Assembly (NCBI GenBank): GCA_039984715.1
Contig: JBDWUA010000015.1
Location: 248,001 to 312,000, forward strand
Source of the DNA: JABSSA01 sp039984715
GTDB lineage: Bacteria > Pseudomonadota > Alphaproteobacteria > Rhodobacterales > Rhodobacteraceae
Direction of reading: 5' to 3'
DNA length: 64,000 nt
The position numbers were made by a program, and so were the translations under genes. The notes beneath the pieces were generated by a model that did no database searches, had not been told where the DNA came from, and saw only the letters and a program-made list of their open reading frames with translations. This document shows positions 18,103-26,904 of the stretch, one piece after another; within the stretch, counting starts at the first letter, position 1; each line of letters begins with the position of its first letter.

Positions 18103-19302
18103 TCAGCGCGCCGTCGTTGCGAGGTGGTTCAAGGCATCAAATAGCGCCCGATCTATTACCAGTCGGGAGACCAGACCGAACCGAATTGCCTGCAAAAGTG
18201 TTTTCGCACGTTCGGCACCGGATCCGAGCGCGATCACGCCCTTCCTTGTCCTGCCGTTGGCCCGTTGCGCAATTATGCGAATATTCTTGAGCCGTATCCC
18301 GGTCCAAATATCTTGCATGACGCGGGCTTCGCGCTGTTCTTCGGGGGTAAGTTTTTCGCCCGACAACAAAAGGTTGCCTGCAAATTCCCCGACAAACCAA
18401 CGCTTGATCTTTTCGTGATTGACCGCAATTCGGGCGGTAAGATCCGGTCCTCGCGGGGTTACGATTTTCAAAAAATCCTGCAAGTTGTGCCCAAAAGGCG
18501 CGCCATCTTGCCCTGCCCCGGTCACGACCGTGCCAAACACACCGGCAGGGTATTCGTCGGGCCGGTTCAAATACCCGCCAAGCACATTTCGGTAGGCAGC
18601 CGAGCTTTCCAACATGATCTCGGCGAATTTCACCCGCTCGTCATCGTCGCTGGCATACTCAAACGGAATGAAGGCATTCAGGCCTAATGCATTTGCGCGG
18701 AATAACCCGCGATCAGTTCCCGCGCGTTCGTTCACACTGTCGGCAATGGCGGTCGATGTATATTGCCCGCGTCCGGTCCGAAGGTTCCCGCAGGTTGGAT
18801 AAAAGACTGGTGCCGAGCCGTCGAAATGCTCGAAATCTATGTTTTTCGTGGCGTGGAACACGCCCCCGCCCCAAGTCACGCCGATTTTATCTGCACCAGA
18901 CAACCATCGGGTCAATACTGCGCCGACGCCCGCGCCAAACTGGTTATGGTCGGTTTCTGATTGACCATCATCAGGCACCAGCGAATTGTCCAACACCTCG
19001 ATTTCGTGCAAAGCAATTTCGTCTTGATCAATTTCCAACCCCTGCAACGCCGTCAAAAGTGCCGGTACGTTTCGCTCAAACTGCGCCACAACCGCCTCGG
19101 CCGTCGGGCTGAGTTCACCGGAAAACCGATAGGCCTCAATAAGCAAGTTTTGCGCCTTGGCTGAAGCTATGGCTCGACTGATCGTCGGTTGAGATGTCCC
19201 CAGCCGCACCGCCAGTTTTGCCTGATTGATCTGCGCCCCGTACTTTGCAATCAGCTTAGCGACAATCAGCGTCAGATCTTGTTGCGAGATTTTGCTTCCC
19301 AT
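18103..19302 (-). CDS. SorC-family transcriptional regulator
   Basis: A 399-residue regulator. The N-terminal helix-turn-helix is clear (INQAKLAVRLGTSQPTISRAIA, about residues 25-47). The remainder fits the SorC/DeoR sugar-binding effector domain: IGVTWGGGVFHA, then the closing GVIALGSGAERAKTLLQAIRFGLVSRLVID, which corresponds to the SorC motif where a sugar phosphate is sensed. It is longer than usual SorC proteins (about 315) because of a middle insert of about 80 residues. Start at 19302 with GGTGGG upstream; the frame is open to 19326. Its neighbours are not sugar genes, so the effector is unknown. It may control the two secreted proteins downstream. Confidence 0.78.
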   Translation of the reverse strand: MGSKISQQDLTLIVAKLIAKYGAQINQAKLAVRLGTSQPTISRAIASAKAQNLLIEAYRFSGELSPTAEAVVAQFERNVPALLTALQGLEIDQDEIALHEIEVLDNSLVPDDGQSETDHNQFGAGVGAVLTRWLSGADKIGVTWGGGVFHATKNIDFEHFDGSAPVFYPTCGNLRTGRGQYTSTAIADSVNERAGTDRGLFRANALGLNAFIPFEYASDDDERVKFAEIMLESSAAYRNVLGGYLNRPDEYPAGVFGTVVTGAGQDGAPFGHNLQDFLKIVTPRGPDLTARIAVNHEKIKRWFVGEFAGNLLLSGEKLTPEEQREARVMQDIWTGIRLKNIRIIAQRANGRTRKGVIALGSGAERAKTLLQAIRFGLVSRLVIDRALFDALNHLATTAR

Positions 19303-19448
19303 TACCCACCTTCGATTGCTTTCCAAAATAATGGATCGTCATCCGCGACTTGTAAAGCTAAAATTCATCTGTGAATATTTTATATATTCCGATGTATTGA
19401 CTTGTCGGAAAATTCCCCAATACTGGTTCCCAATTTGATAAGGGGACG

Positions 19449-20006
19449 ATGGTGATTAAATTCCCGCTACTTATATTCGCTCTGTTTTTTCCCGGCTCAA
19501 GCCTTGCAGAAGTGTTCGAGCAAGAACTGTACTCGACTGTATGGCGGGTATTCAGCCATCCCAATTCGCTCAATTCAGTCACCAATGAAGCGAGCACGCT
19601 GAACTATTCAGTTTCAGAACTGGGCTGGGTTTCAATGGTCGCCAAAGACTTGGTTGTTCGCGATCTTACACATATTGATGCGATTTCTTTGAAAGTTGTC
19701 GTGCATGCGCCATCCAATGCCACGTTGCGCGTGACATTCAGCGACCTAGACTCGCAAACGCGGCAACAGGAAATGCACTGGTTGGATTTCAAGGCGCTCT
19801 TGTCGGAGAGCGGCGGTAAGAGAATGACGATGCCGATGTCAGAGCTAAAGCTGAGCTATGGCACCGGAGCACGTCACAATGATCAGATCTGGGATCCAGC
19901 AAATCTAGCAAGTTTGGAGCTTAACTTCGTTGGAACGGGAAAGACGGCGCGAGGGTCGGTTTCCATTGAAACGATATCATTTCATGAGCGCGACGAGAGT
20001 AATTAA
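19449..20006 (+). CDS. Secreted beta-rich protein of unknown function
   Basis: A 185-residue exported protein with a signal peptide (MVIKFPLLIFALFFPGSSLA). The mature part has a jelly-roll-like spacing of strands (LNYSVSELGWVSMVAKDLVV, ISLKVVVHAP, TLRVTFSDLD, GSVSIETISFHE), as seen in galactose-binding-like or carbohydrate-binding domains. This is a fold impression only. It lies 45 bp upstream of a large membrane protein on the same strand and is probably in the same operon. Confidence 0.6.
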   Translation: MVIKFPLLIFALFFPGSSLAEVFEQELYSTVWRVFSHPNSLNSVTNEASTLNYSVSELGWVSMVAKDLVVRDLTHIDAISLKVVVHAPSNATLRVTFSDLDSQTRQQEMHWLDFKALLSESGGKRMTMPMSELKLSYGTGARHNDQIWDPANLASLELNFVGTGKTARGSVSIETISFHERDESN

Positions 20007-20051
20007 ACTCATCCGCCATGGAGAAAAAAGGCAATTTTCGGGGGAAATGTC

Positions 20052-22259
20052 ATGCAAATCAAAACAGAGACAAAATGGCTCTTTGCAGTTGTCAATGTAT
20101 GTGGCGCGGCCATCGCCGCGTCCATATGGACACTTCCAACTCTGCGCCCTGAATGGATCCCCGACCTTATCAGCCTTTGCATCATTACGCTGACCTTCAC
20201 CAATCTGACGTTTATTCTTTCTGCAGCGATTTGGTCAGGAACTTTATCACGCGTAACGAAAGCTGGGTTCGACGGTTCTGTTTCGGCATTGAATTATTTA
20301 ACACGAAAACTTCGTGAGACCAATTGGACTTTGCCTCTCATGTTTGCCTTGTATCTGGCCGGAGCAGTTGCGCTTTCAGAAGCGAAAATCGCACCAGACT
20401 ACACGCAATGGCGCAGTTTGGACGGCGAAACGCTCAGCTTCTTTGCACGGTATACTGGCGTACTTGTGGTTTCACTTGTGGTGATGCTTGGGTTGGTTTG
20501 GCTTTTGCGTGGCTGGTACAGGATGACTTTCGCAAACCTAGAAGTCGTTGAGAAGCACTATGCCTCTAGCGTTGCGCGTGCAATTTGCCTCGTTCCAACG
20601 GCGACCGCACTTGCGCAGGTCATCAGTGCCTTGGTGTCCTTTGAAGGGCTTGCGATGCTTTGGCAACCGCGCCTTGGAGAGACTGTCTATTTGGATGTTT
20701 CGCTGGCGTGGTCTGACATTCTGGGTGCCTCTGGAGAGGCCGCACGCCGTCCTTTTGAATTAATCCTAACAGGCGCAGATCTGTGGGCCGGTATTTTCGC
20801 AATCGCTCTTAGCCTCGGAATTTGGTTAAGCGCAAATTTCGCGACCCAATTGGTGATGAATGGGCAAAAACCAACCATTGCCAGCATTGCTGTCGTTGTG
20901 ATGGTCGCTTCTGTTTCTATCGCTACCGCTTGTTATTTTCACTACGGCGCTACGGCCACTCAGGCGGACTTGCGTGCAGGAGTTGCCGAGACGGATCAAA
21001 CTGTCGAGGCTTACCGCACCGAAGATATGCGAAATCTAGATGGGCTGGCCAATGATGCCGATAGCCTAATCCAAAATTACTCATCGCAACTTCGCCGCGA
21101 AGTGAAAGAGGCGCTTAATACTGAGTTTCAAACTCTGATCGCCACGTTCGAATCCGGTCTGGCAATCCATGCGGATTTAGACGCCATTGCTGCACAGATG
21201 TATGCAAACGAAAAAATCTGGCGGGAACGGCAGGACGACGAGGTCAAGAGCGGGAAATACACCGGTGGCGTCCCGGGTTTTGGTCAAGTGGCAGAAAACC
21301 TTCGCGACATTGCGGATGCTTACAACAAGAGTTATCAGTCTTTGCTCGGGTTTTCCGCTTTGCGCTCCGAGATGGTTGCAACGCTTGATGTCCTCAAAAT
21401 CGAATACAGCGACGCAATTGTCAGCTTTGATTTTGAAATCGCCCGCGGTATTCAGGACAGGATCAATCGCCAATCGCAACAAATCTATACATTGTCACCG
21501 GCTGGGATAATGGGTGAATTACTTGCTGTCGTCTCCTCGCCATTGCTAGAGGGCGAGACCAGTCGGAACGGCAATTTGGCGGAAAAACAAGCGGCAGCTT
21601 TGGCAGGGTTCGAAGAAGAATTGGCCGTCGCCCAAACATCAGTCGAGGACTACCTAGACGCATGGAAAGAAGGTTTGGCTGCGTTTGGAAGCCAGTCAGC
21701 GCCAGAGCGTGTTTTGCCCGGCGATATGCGCCTTGATTTGCGTCAGGAGATCGATAATCTGGAAGCCCTGCGCGACGTAGCCCTGCAAATCGCTGACACC
21801 CGCGCAAGAGCTATGGCGGACGTCGAAGCCCAATTGGCCGAAATTGAAGCCGGGAATGCAGGCACCTCCAAGATCGGAATCAGCGGCTTGTTAACCTCCC
21901 TCGCCTTGATCCAAGACGGAGCGGTTCTAGCCGATGACATCGACGGCGCTCGCCGGGATCTAAAGCAACTAGCCGCCTTCGATCGCGCGCCCATAAAAGA
22001 GCGGGTGTCAGCGTTGGAGCTTTCCAAAGGCAATATGGAGGAGCGCTTGGCGGAACCGTCGCAATATCAACCTCTAGCCGATTTCAAGCAATTACCGCCC
22101 TTGTTGACCTTGCTTACATATTGGCAAATTGGCCTTATCTATATTGCCCTTCAGATTACACTCGATCTGTTCACTCTAGGATTGGTTTGGGTTGTCAGTA
22201 GCTTACACAAACGAAAATCGGGAAATGGAGAATTTGAACTTGCGTCTTCAGCAAAGTGA
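20052..22259 (+). CDS. Large polytopic membrane protein with long coiled-coil domain
   Basis: A 735-residue inner-membrane protein. Hydrophobic segments lie near residues 11-31, 38-60, 97-115, 134-154, 247-267 and 281-301, followed by about 400 polar residues rich in Ala, Glu, Gln and Arg with heptad-like spacing (for example RAMADVEAQLAEIEAG), and a last membrane segment near 705-725. Such a long soluble region between membrane spans suggests a periplasmic or cytoplasmic sensor or spacer domain. I do not recognise the family. The pairing with the preceding small secreted protein suggests one envelope system. Confidence 0.65.
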   Translation: MQIKTETKWLFAVVNVCGAAIAASIWTLPTLRPEWIPDLISLCIITLTFTNLTFILSAAIWSGTLSRVTKAGFDGSVSALNYLTRKLRETNWTLPLMFALYLAGAVALSEAKIAPDYTQWRSLDGETLSFFARYTGVLVVSLVVMLGLVWLLRGWYRMTFANLEVVEKHYASSVARAICLVPTATALAQVISALVSFEGLAMLWQPRLGETVYLDVSLAWSDILGASGEAARRPFELILTGADLWAGIFAIALSLGIWLSANFATQLVMNGQKPTIASIAVVVMVASVSIATACYFHYGATATQADLRAGVAETDQTVEAYRTEDMRNLDGLANDADSLIQNYSSQLRREVKEALNTEFQTLIATFESGLAIHADLDAIAAQMYANEKIWRERQDDEVKSGKYTGGVPGFGQVAENLRDIADAYNKSYQSLLGFSALRSEMVATLDVLKIEYSDAIVSFDFEIARGIQDRINRQSQQIYTLSPAGIMGELLAVVSSPLLEGETSRNGNLAEKQAAALAGFEEELAVAQTSVEDYLDAWKEGLAAFGSQSAPERVLPGDMRLDLRQEIDNLEALRDVALQIADTRARAMADVEAQLAEIEAGNAGTSKIGISGLLTSLALIQDGAVLADDIDGARRDLKQLAAFDRAPIKERVSALELSKGNMEERLAEPSQYQPLADFKQLPPLLTLLTYWQIGLIYIALQITLDLFTLGLVWVVSSLHKRKSGNGEFELASSAK

Positions 22260-22637
22260 ACGATCCCCGCTGGACAAAAAATAGCGAAATTAGCGTGTTT
22301 ATTTTGGGGAAGACATCGTCTGACAGCCCAATTTCGAGGTCGAACATCGTGTTTAAATTGCTTTCGCTTTGTTTCCTTTCGTTAAGTCGTGCATTGACAC
22401 GTTAAGTTTCCGCTTCATACCAAACAGTTGATTCCCTTGGATGAACCTTAAGTAGGCGGTCCATTGCCGCCGTTGGCCACGTTATCTCGATGCTGCGGTC
22501 GAACTTACAGTTTGCGGGACTAAGTTAGCTTTTGCTGCGGCTGCGCTAATGGCGACTTTTGAAAGCTCAAGGCGCTTCGGCCAAGAAACGTCCCCACAAC
22601 CACATTGGCTTAAGAACGACATAGTCTGTCGGTGAAA
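22260..22637. repeat. Intergenic stretch with degenerate repeat pieces
   Basis: No gene is supported. The segment around 22455-22600 (GCCGCCGTTGGCCACG, GATGCTGCGGTCGAAC, CGGCTGCGCTAATGGCG) shares short words with the other intergenic repeat blocks, but no long match is visible. Confidence 0.35.
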
Positions 22638-23001
22638 CTACTGGTTATGGTCGACGGGCAACTCAATTTCAGACCGCCCGTTTCTGGGTTTCTTGGGTCC
22701 GTCGGCGCCATCCTCGGGCAAGTCGAAGAAGTTAATTACTTTGATGACCTTCAACAGAAGCCAGCCCACTACTTTCTTCAACACAGGAACCACTTCAAGG
22801 AAATCAACCAATTTAGGCGAAACTGAATAGTAGACACGTATGAAAATTCGTCCTGCCCAGTTTTGGGACAATTTCACGTCGCGGTATCTGCATAACTCGC
22901 GCACTTCTTGGCTCTGAGCCCCGAACACCTACGTGGCAATAAAACAGCCGATCTTTTCAAATCGCGTGAGGTTATTCTCGAGGCCTGGGAATTCCGAAAC
23001 G
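22638..23001 (-). pseudogene. Remnant of a CFI-box-CTERM protein, with in-frame TAG
   Basis: Minus-strand reading gives RFEKIGCFIAT, then a TAG near 22931, then VFGAQSQEVRELCRYRD, SQNWAGRIFIRVYYSVSP and LVDFLEVVPVLKKVVGWLL. This matches the CFI-box C-terminal domain, in which CFIATA(A/V)(Y/F)G is followed by an RxxRD helix, a WAGRxFVRLYYxxSP segment and a hydrophobic helix. Only this C-terminal domain is present; the upstream body of the protein has been replaced by the end of the HMG-CoA lyase gene. The TAG stands where an Ala is normal. Such domains usually close exported proteins of variable type. Confidence 0.65.
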
Positions 23002-23826
23002 TCAGATTTTCCGCAGTTGCTGCAAATCGATGCCGGTCTCAAACCCCTTTTGTTGCAGAAATTCGACGATTTTTTCTGTCGCTACGTTTCCTTTTGCACC
23101 CGGAGCAAATGGGCATCCACCTAGTCCACCGACTGCGGCATCAAAAACCCGGACGCCGTGTTGCAGGCAGACATCGATATTCTCAAGCGCGCGGCCGTGA
23201 GTGTCATGAAAATGACCTGCCAACTGTTCGGCGGGAACCGAGACAAGTAACTCCTGCAGCACTTCGGTTATTTTGTCAGAGGTGCTTGCGCCAATAGTGT
23301 CGCCCAGTGAGACCTCATAGCACCCCAATCTGAGCAAATCTTCCGTAACTGAAGTAACTGCGGCAGGTTCAATTCTGCCTTCATAAGGACAATCAGTGAT
23401 ACACGAAACGTAACCGCGCACCTTTATGTTGTTCTGCGATGCCAGTTCCAAAACAGGCTTAAATCGTTCAATGCTCTTAGCGATCGAGCAATTGATGTTC
23501 TTTTGGCTGAAACGTTCAGACGCCGAAGCGAAAATTGCGACTTCCGTTACGTTCGCGGCGATGGCAGCTTTGAGACCTGTTACATTTGGAACAAGCGCTG
23601 AATAGGTTGTCGCTGAACGTCGTGCGATACCTTGAAACACGTCCGCTGCATCGGCGAGTTGCGGGACCCAGCTGGGTGACACGAAACTGCTGACTTCTAT
23701 TTTTTCCAATCCTGCCTGAGCCAAGCCGTTTACCATCGCAATCTTTTGCTCGGTCGGTACGAATGCGCTCTGGTTTTGAAGGCCGTCTCTTGGGCCCACT
23801 TCAAAGATGGTGACTTTTTCGGACAT
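23002..23826 (-). CDS. mvaB: Hydroxymethylglutaryl-CoA lyase
   Basis: Cleaves HMG-CoA to acetoacetate and acetyl-CoA, a TIM-barrel enzyme with a divalent metal. The 274-residue protein starts at 23826 (MSEKVTIFEVGPRDGLQN), overlapping the stop of the TRAP permease gene by one base. Key parts are GPRDGLQN (catalytic Arg and metal Asp), the metal histidines in HFHDTHG and the signature loop GGLGGCPFAPGAKGN with the catalytic Cys. Length equals that of bacterial lyases (about 300). It is the last gene of an operon holding a TRAP transporter and degradative HMG-CoA reductase, so here it completes mevalonate breakdown rather than leucine breakdown. The leucine role cannot be excluded. Confidence 0.93.
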   Translation of the reverse strand: MSEKVTIFEVGPRDGLQNQSAFVPTEQKIAMVNGLAQAGLEKIEVSSFVSPSWVPQLADAADVFQGIARRSATTYSALVPNVTGLKAAIAANVTEVAIFASASERFSQKNINCSIAKSIERFKPVLELASQNNIKVRGYVSCITDCPYEGRIEPAAVTSVTEDLLRLGCYEVSLGDTIGASTSDKITEVLQELLVSVPAEQLAGHFHDTHGRALENIDVCLQHGVRVFDAAVGGLGGCPFAPGAKGNVATEKIVEFLQQKGFETGIDLQQLRKI

Positions 23827-25142
23827 TAGTTTCCCCGCACCTGATTGGGTAGCCAGGTCACCAATTCTGGTAGTGTAATGAAGAGCACCAAAACCAACAA
23901 CTGCAGTGCAAAGAAGGGCATGATCCCGCGATAAACTCGCCCGATGCTTATGCCCTCTGGCAAAACTGCTTTTAGATAGAACAAGGTGTAGCCAAACGGG
24001 GGTGTGATATATGCCATTTGTGCGGTGATCATGAACAAGACGCCAAACCACAGAGGATCATAACCAAGCGTATCAACGATGGGCAGGAACACAGGCACAC
24101 ATAGTAGGATGATGCCTATTTCATCCAAGAATAACCCCAAGAAAATCAAGATCAACAGCATGACCATCAACACCACCAAGGGCGAGGCATTTAGCGTTTC
24201 GATATAAAGCAGCATGGAATCCGGCGCGCCCGTCGCGTTGAAAGCCGAGATAAATGCCTTTGCGCCAATAGTGATCCACATGATCATGGCGGTGACCCGA
24301 AGCGTATCACCACAAGCTGCGGATACCAGCTCTGGCCGCAACTTCCCCATGAACATGGCAGACAAAAACGTCCCGAAGACACCAACGGCAGCGGCTTCGG
24401 TCGGTGTTGCAAGCCCCATGTAAATCGACCCAAGGACCGAAAAAATAACGAAGAAAGGCAAAGCCAAGGCCGTTAGGCTTTGCAGTTTTTCGGCGAGATC
24501 CACATCGCCTACGGTCTCCGGTTTAGGTGCCAGATCTGGGTTCAGTGAAACGCGGATCACAATGTAGATGCAATATGTCGTTGCCAGAATAATCCCGGGA
24601 ACGATGCAGGCGATGAACATTTTCCCGATCGAGATTTGTGCTGTGATTGCATAGACAATTGTCACGACCGAGGGGGGTATCAATATGCCTAGGGTGCCGC
24701 CGGCGCAGATCGTCCCAACGGACAGTTCCACGTTGTATTTGCGTTCCAGCATCGATGGCAAAGCCAGAATGCCCATCGCCGCAACGGCCGCACCGACGAT
24801 TCCAGTCATTGCCGCCATGATTGTGCAAATGACAATTGTGCCAATCGCTAACCCGCCGCTGAGGCGCCCGAACCATTTTTCCATTGCCATATATAGGGCC
24901 TCGATAATGCCTGCTTTTTGCAGGATCGATGCCATCAACACGTACAAAGGTATTGCCATGAGTGCTTCGGATTTCATGGTTTTGAAGGTGTTGAGAGTGC
25001 CGACAATCAATGCCGAAGGCTCCCACACAGAAACCGTTGTCAAAAACGCAATTGCGCCAAGAACAAAGGCCAGCGGTGCACTTGTGAGCATCAGGGCAAC
25101 CAATGAGATGAACATACCAGCGAGAATGGTCGTGGAGCTCAT
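23826..25142 (-). CDS. dctM: TRAP transporter large permease (DctM type)
   Basis: A 438-residue polytopic inner-membrane protein with about 12 hydrophobic segments. Family-typical parts are IPLYVLMASILQKAGI, GTLGILIPPSVVTIVYAI and GLATPTEAAAVGVFG. It forms the ion-driven transport channel with DctQ and receives substrate from the periplasmic DctP. Its start overlaps the DctQ stop by four bases and its stop overlaps the lyase start by one base. The substrate is inferred to be mevalonate from the flanking enzymes. Confidence 0.94.
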   Translation of the reverse strand: MSSTTILAGMFISLVALMLTSAPLAFVLGAIAFLTTVSVWEPSALIVGTLNTFKTMKSEALMAIPLYVLMASILQKAGIIEALYMAMEKWFGRLSGGLAIGTIVICTIMAAMTGIVGAAVAAMGILALPSMLERKYNVELSVGTICAGGTLGILIPPSVVTIVYAITAQISIGKMFIACIVPGIILATTYCIYIVIRVSLNPDLAPKPETVGDVDLAEKLQSLTALALPFFVIFSVLGSIYMGLATPTEAAAVGVFGTFLSAMFMGKLRPELVSAACGDTLRVTAMIMWITIGAKAFISAFNATGAPDSMLLYIETLNASPLVVLMVMLLILIFLGLFLDEIGIILLCVPVFLPIVDTLGYDPLWFGVLFMITAQMAYITPPFGYTLFYLKAVLPEGISIGRVYRGIMPFFALQLLVLVLFITLPELVTWLPNQVRGN

Positions 25143-25633
25143 CGCTTCGCCTCCTCTTCCAAGAAAACAAAGACCAACTCAGCGAACGACTGCATGATCA
25201 GAAGCGCCATCGCGAGTGGCAAGACAGCCTTTGAGGGCCAAATTTGAGGATTCCACGAGGTAAAGCTGGTTTCGCGATAGTTGAAGGAATCCACAGCCAA
25301 GGGATAAGCAAACCAAAACAGAATACCGCCAAAAGCCACGGCGAGGATAATCTCGGCAACTATAAAGGCTTTTTTCGTCGTTCCTTGAAGACGGTCGGTC
25401 AACAGGTCTACCGACACATGGCCACCGCTATGGAGAAGATAGGGACCACCCAGCAGGAAGAACGGTCCAAACAGCAGCGTAGCAAGTTCGGGTGCCCACG
25501 ACGTGGGGCTGGCAAAGCTGTAGCGCGAGATGACTTCGTAGAGCATTAATGCTGCAATCGCTAAGACCAACCATTTGGCTGCTTCGAATAGGAACCGGTT
25601 CATGGCCGTGATCCCAAGTGCAAGTTTGTGCAT
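25139..25633 (-). CDS. dctQ: TRAP transporter small permease (DctQ type)
   Basis: A 164-residue inner-membrane protein with four membrane segments and the DctQ-typical region EVISRYSFASPTSWAPELAT. It helps assemble the DctM channel. The first ATG (25633) has little ribosome-binding complement; the Met at 25603 (MNRFLFEAAK) is an alternative start and gives a more usual N-terminus. The upstream terminator-like hairpin lies between this gene and dctP. Confidence 0.9.
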   Translation of the reverse strand: MHKLALGITAMNRFLFEAAKWLVLAIAALMLYEVISRYSFASPTSWAPELATLLFGPFFLLGGPYLLHSGGHVSVDLLTDRLQGTTKKAFIVAEIILAVAFGGILFWFAYPLAVDSFNYRETSFTSWNPQIWPSKAVLPLAMALLIMQSFAELVFVFLEEEAKR

Positions 25634-25652
25634 TTTTGGATTCCTGAATAAA

Positions 25653-25686
25653 AAAGGCTCCGCACTGAAATCCGTACGGAGCCTTT
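25653..25686 (-). terminator. Terminator/attenuator hairpin between dctP and dctQ
   Basis: AAAGGCTCCG pairs with CGGAGCCTTT around a 14-base loop; in the direction of transcription (minus strand) the stem is followed by a T-rich run (TTTTTTATTC). It forms a good intrinsic terminator shape inside the TRAP operon. It would let the binding protein be made in excess over the membrane subunits and protect its mRNA end. Confidence 0.75.
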
Positions 25687-25700
25687 GGGAGCACGCCGGA

Positions 25701-26744
25701 TCAGATCAAGCGATAGTCTTCCATCAGCTCTCGCTGGGAATTCATGACTTCAATCGCGAGAGCATCATCGCCAGCCGCGCTTTCCCACGACGCAATTGCT
25801 TTGCTACGATTGTCGATCACGTCCTGGGAATCCAGCTCGATGACTTCAACACCTGCTTTGACGAACTTGCCGACGTATTCAGCATTCGACACCATGATAT
25901 CTTGGCGCAGAGCGCCAGATACTTCGCGCGCGGCAAGGGCAAGCGCTGCGCGATGCTGTTCGGATAGCTGGTTGTAGGCGCCGCTATTGGCAACATAAGC
26001 CGTCGCAGTAGTAGGTTGATGAATCCCTGGCAAAACCAAATACTTCGCCACCTCATGCAGACCTGCTTCGTAGTTTGCTTTGATGTCCCCGCGATCTGCG
26101 AAATCGATCAAACCTTTGTCGAGCGCGGAGTATACTTCAGCTGTCCCAAGCGGAGAGACAGCCACTCCAAAGTCCGCCATCACTTTGGACGCAAGGCCAA
26201 CAAAGCGCCCCTTTAAACCGTTCATGTCTGCAATTGAGCGGATTTCAACTTTCGAGTGAATCGGCTCTTCCCCATATACTGTCGGAGCAATGTAAGTCAG
26301 CCCCGCCGTTTCATAGGATCTGCGTGCCATCTCAAGCCCGCCGCGCTCATAGAACCAGCTTTCCAGTTGGTCTGCCTGCGGGAAGCCGAAAGGTACCGAG
26401 GATGTAAAGCCATGTGTGGGAATTTTTCCGGCAGTATAGCCATCGTAGGTTTTCATGAGCTGGAATGCTCCGCCCCGTACAGCATCAAACGCTTCTCCGT
26501 TTGGTACAATGGAACCTCCCGAAAACGAGGTGATGTCAAAAGATCCATTAGTCAATTCGCGCACGCGATCACAGAAGGCTTCTTCATATGACATCGGTGT
26601 GGTGTTGCCGCCCCAAAGCGCTTGCATGCGCCAGGAAACTTTCGCCTGCGCTACGGCTGATGTTGCACTTGCCGCAACGATCGCTGGGGCGCTAAGACCG
26701 GCCATTGCTGCCGTCTTCAAAATGTTTCTACGTTGGTTATTCAT
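25701..26744 (-). CDS. dctP: TRAP transporter substrate-binding protein (DctP type), mevalonate predicted
   Basis: A 347-residue periplasmic binding protein starting at 26744 with GGAGGAGAAACC upstream; the open frame continues to 26843 but without a better site. The N-terminus carries a twin-arginine-type signal (RRNILKTAAMAGLSAPAIVAA). The family motif for carboxylate binding is in MNGLKGRFVGLASK, where an Arg holds the acid group, and DKGLIDFADRGD follows. It delivers substrate to DctQM. The flanking degradative HMG-CoA reductase and HMG-CoA lyase suggest (R)-mevalonate as ligand. This substrate call is inference from context. Confidence 0.9.
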   Translation of the reverse strand: MNNQRRNILKTAAMAGLSAPAIVAASATSAVAQAKVSWRMQALWGGNTTPMSYEEAFCDRVRELTNGSFDITSFSGGSIVPNGEAFDAVRGGAFQLMKTYDGYTAGKIPTHGFTSSVPFGFPQADQLESWFYERGGLEMARRSYETAGLTYIAPTVYGEEPIHSKVEIRSIADMNGLKGRFVGLASKVMADFGVAVSPLGTAEVYSALDKGLIDFADRGDIKANYEAGLHEVAKYLVLPGIHQPTTATAYVANSGAYNQLSEQHRAALALAAREVSGALRQDIMVSNAEYVGKFVKAGVEVIELDSQDVIDNRSKAIASWESAAGDDALAIEVMNSQRELMEDYRLI

Positions 26745-26904
26745 GGTTTCTCCTCCCATAGTAGATTGATTGCTTGCGGCCTGATGGCCGGTTGCCATTT
26801 GGCGCTGCTGGATTTGGACAGTTGGTGATTGCTGGAGTTGCACATTCAGCCTTCAACACCGTCCTTAGTGTCGTTTCAGCCAGTCCTTCCTTGGCCTTCT
26901 GAGG

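Noticed and set aside
6116..23001. Possible recoding of TAG as an amino acid, because several TAG codons interrupt otherwise intact frames
   Set aside because: The replaced residues differ at each site (about Cys, Ala, and aromatic or other), no pyrrolysine genes are seen, and TAG ends healthy genes here (the YegD-like gene at 5802 and the VOC gene at 42357). Ordinary pseudogenisation explains the pattern better.
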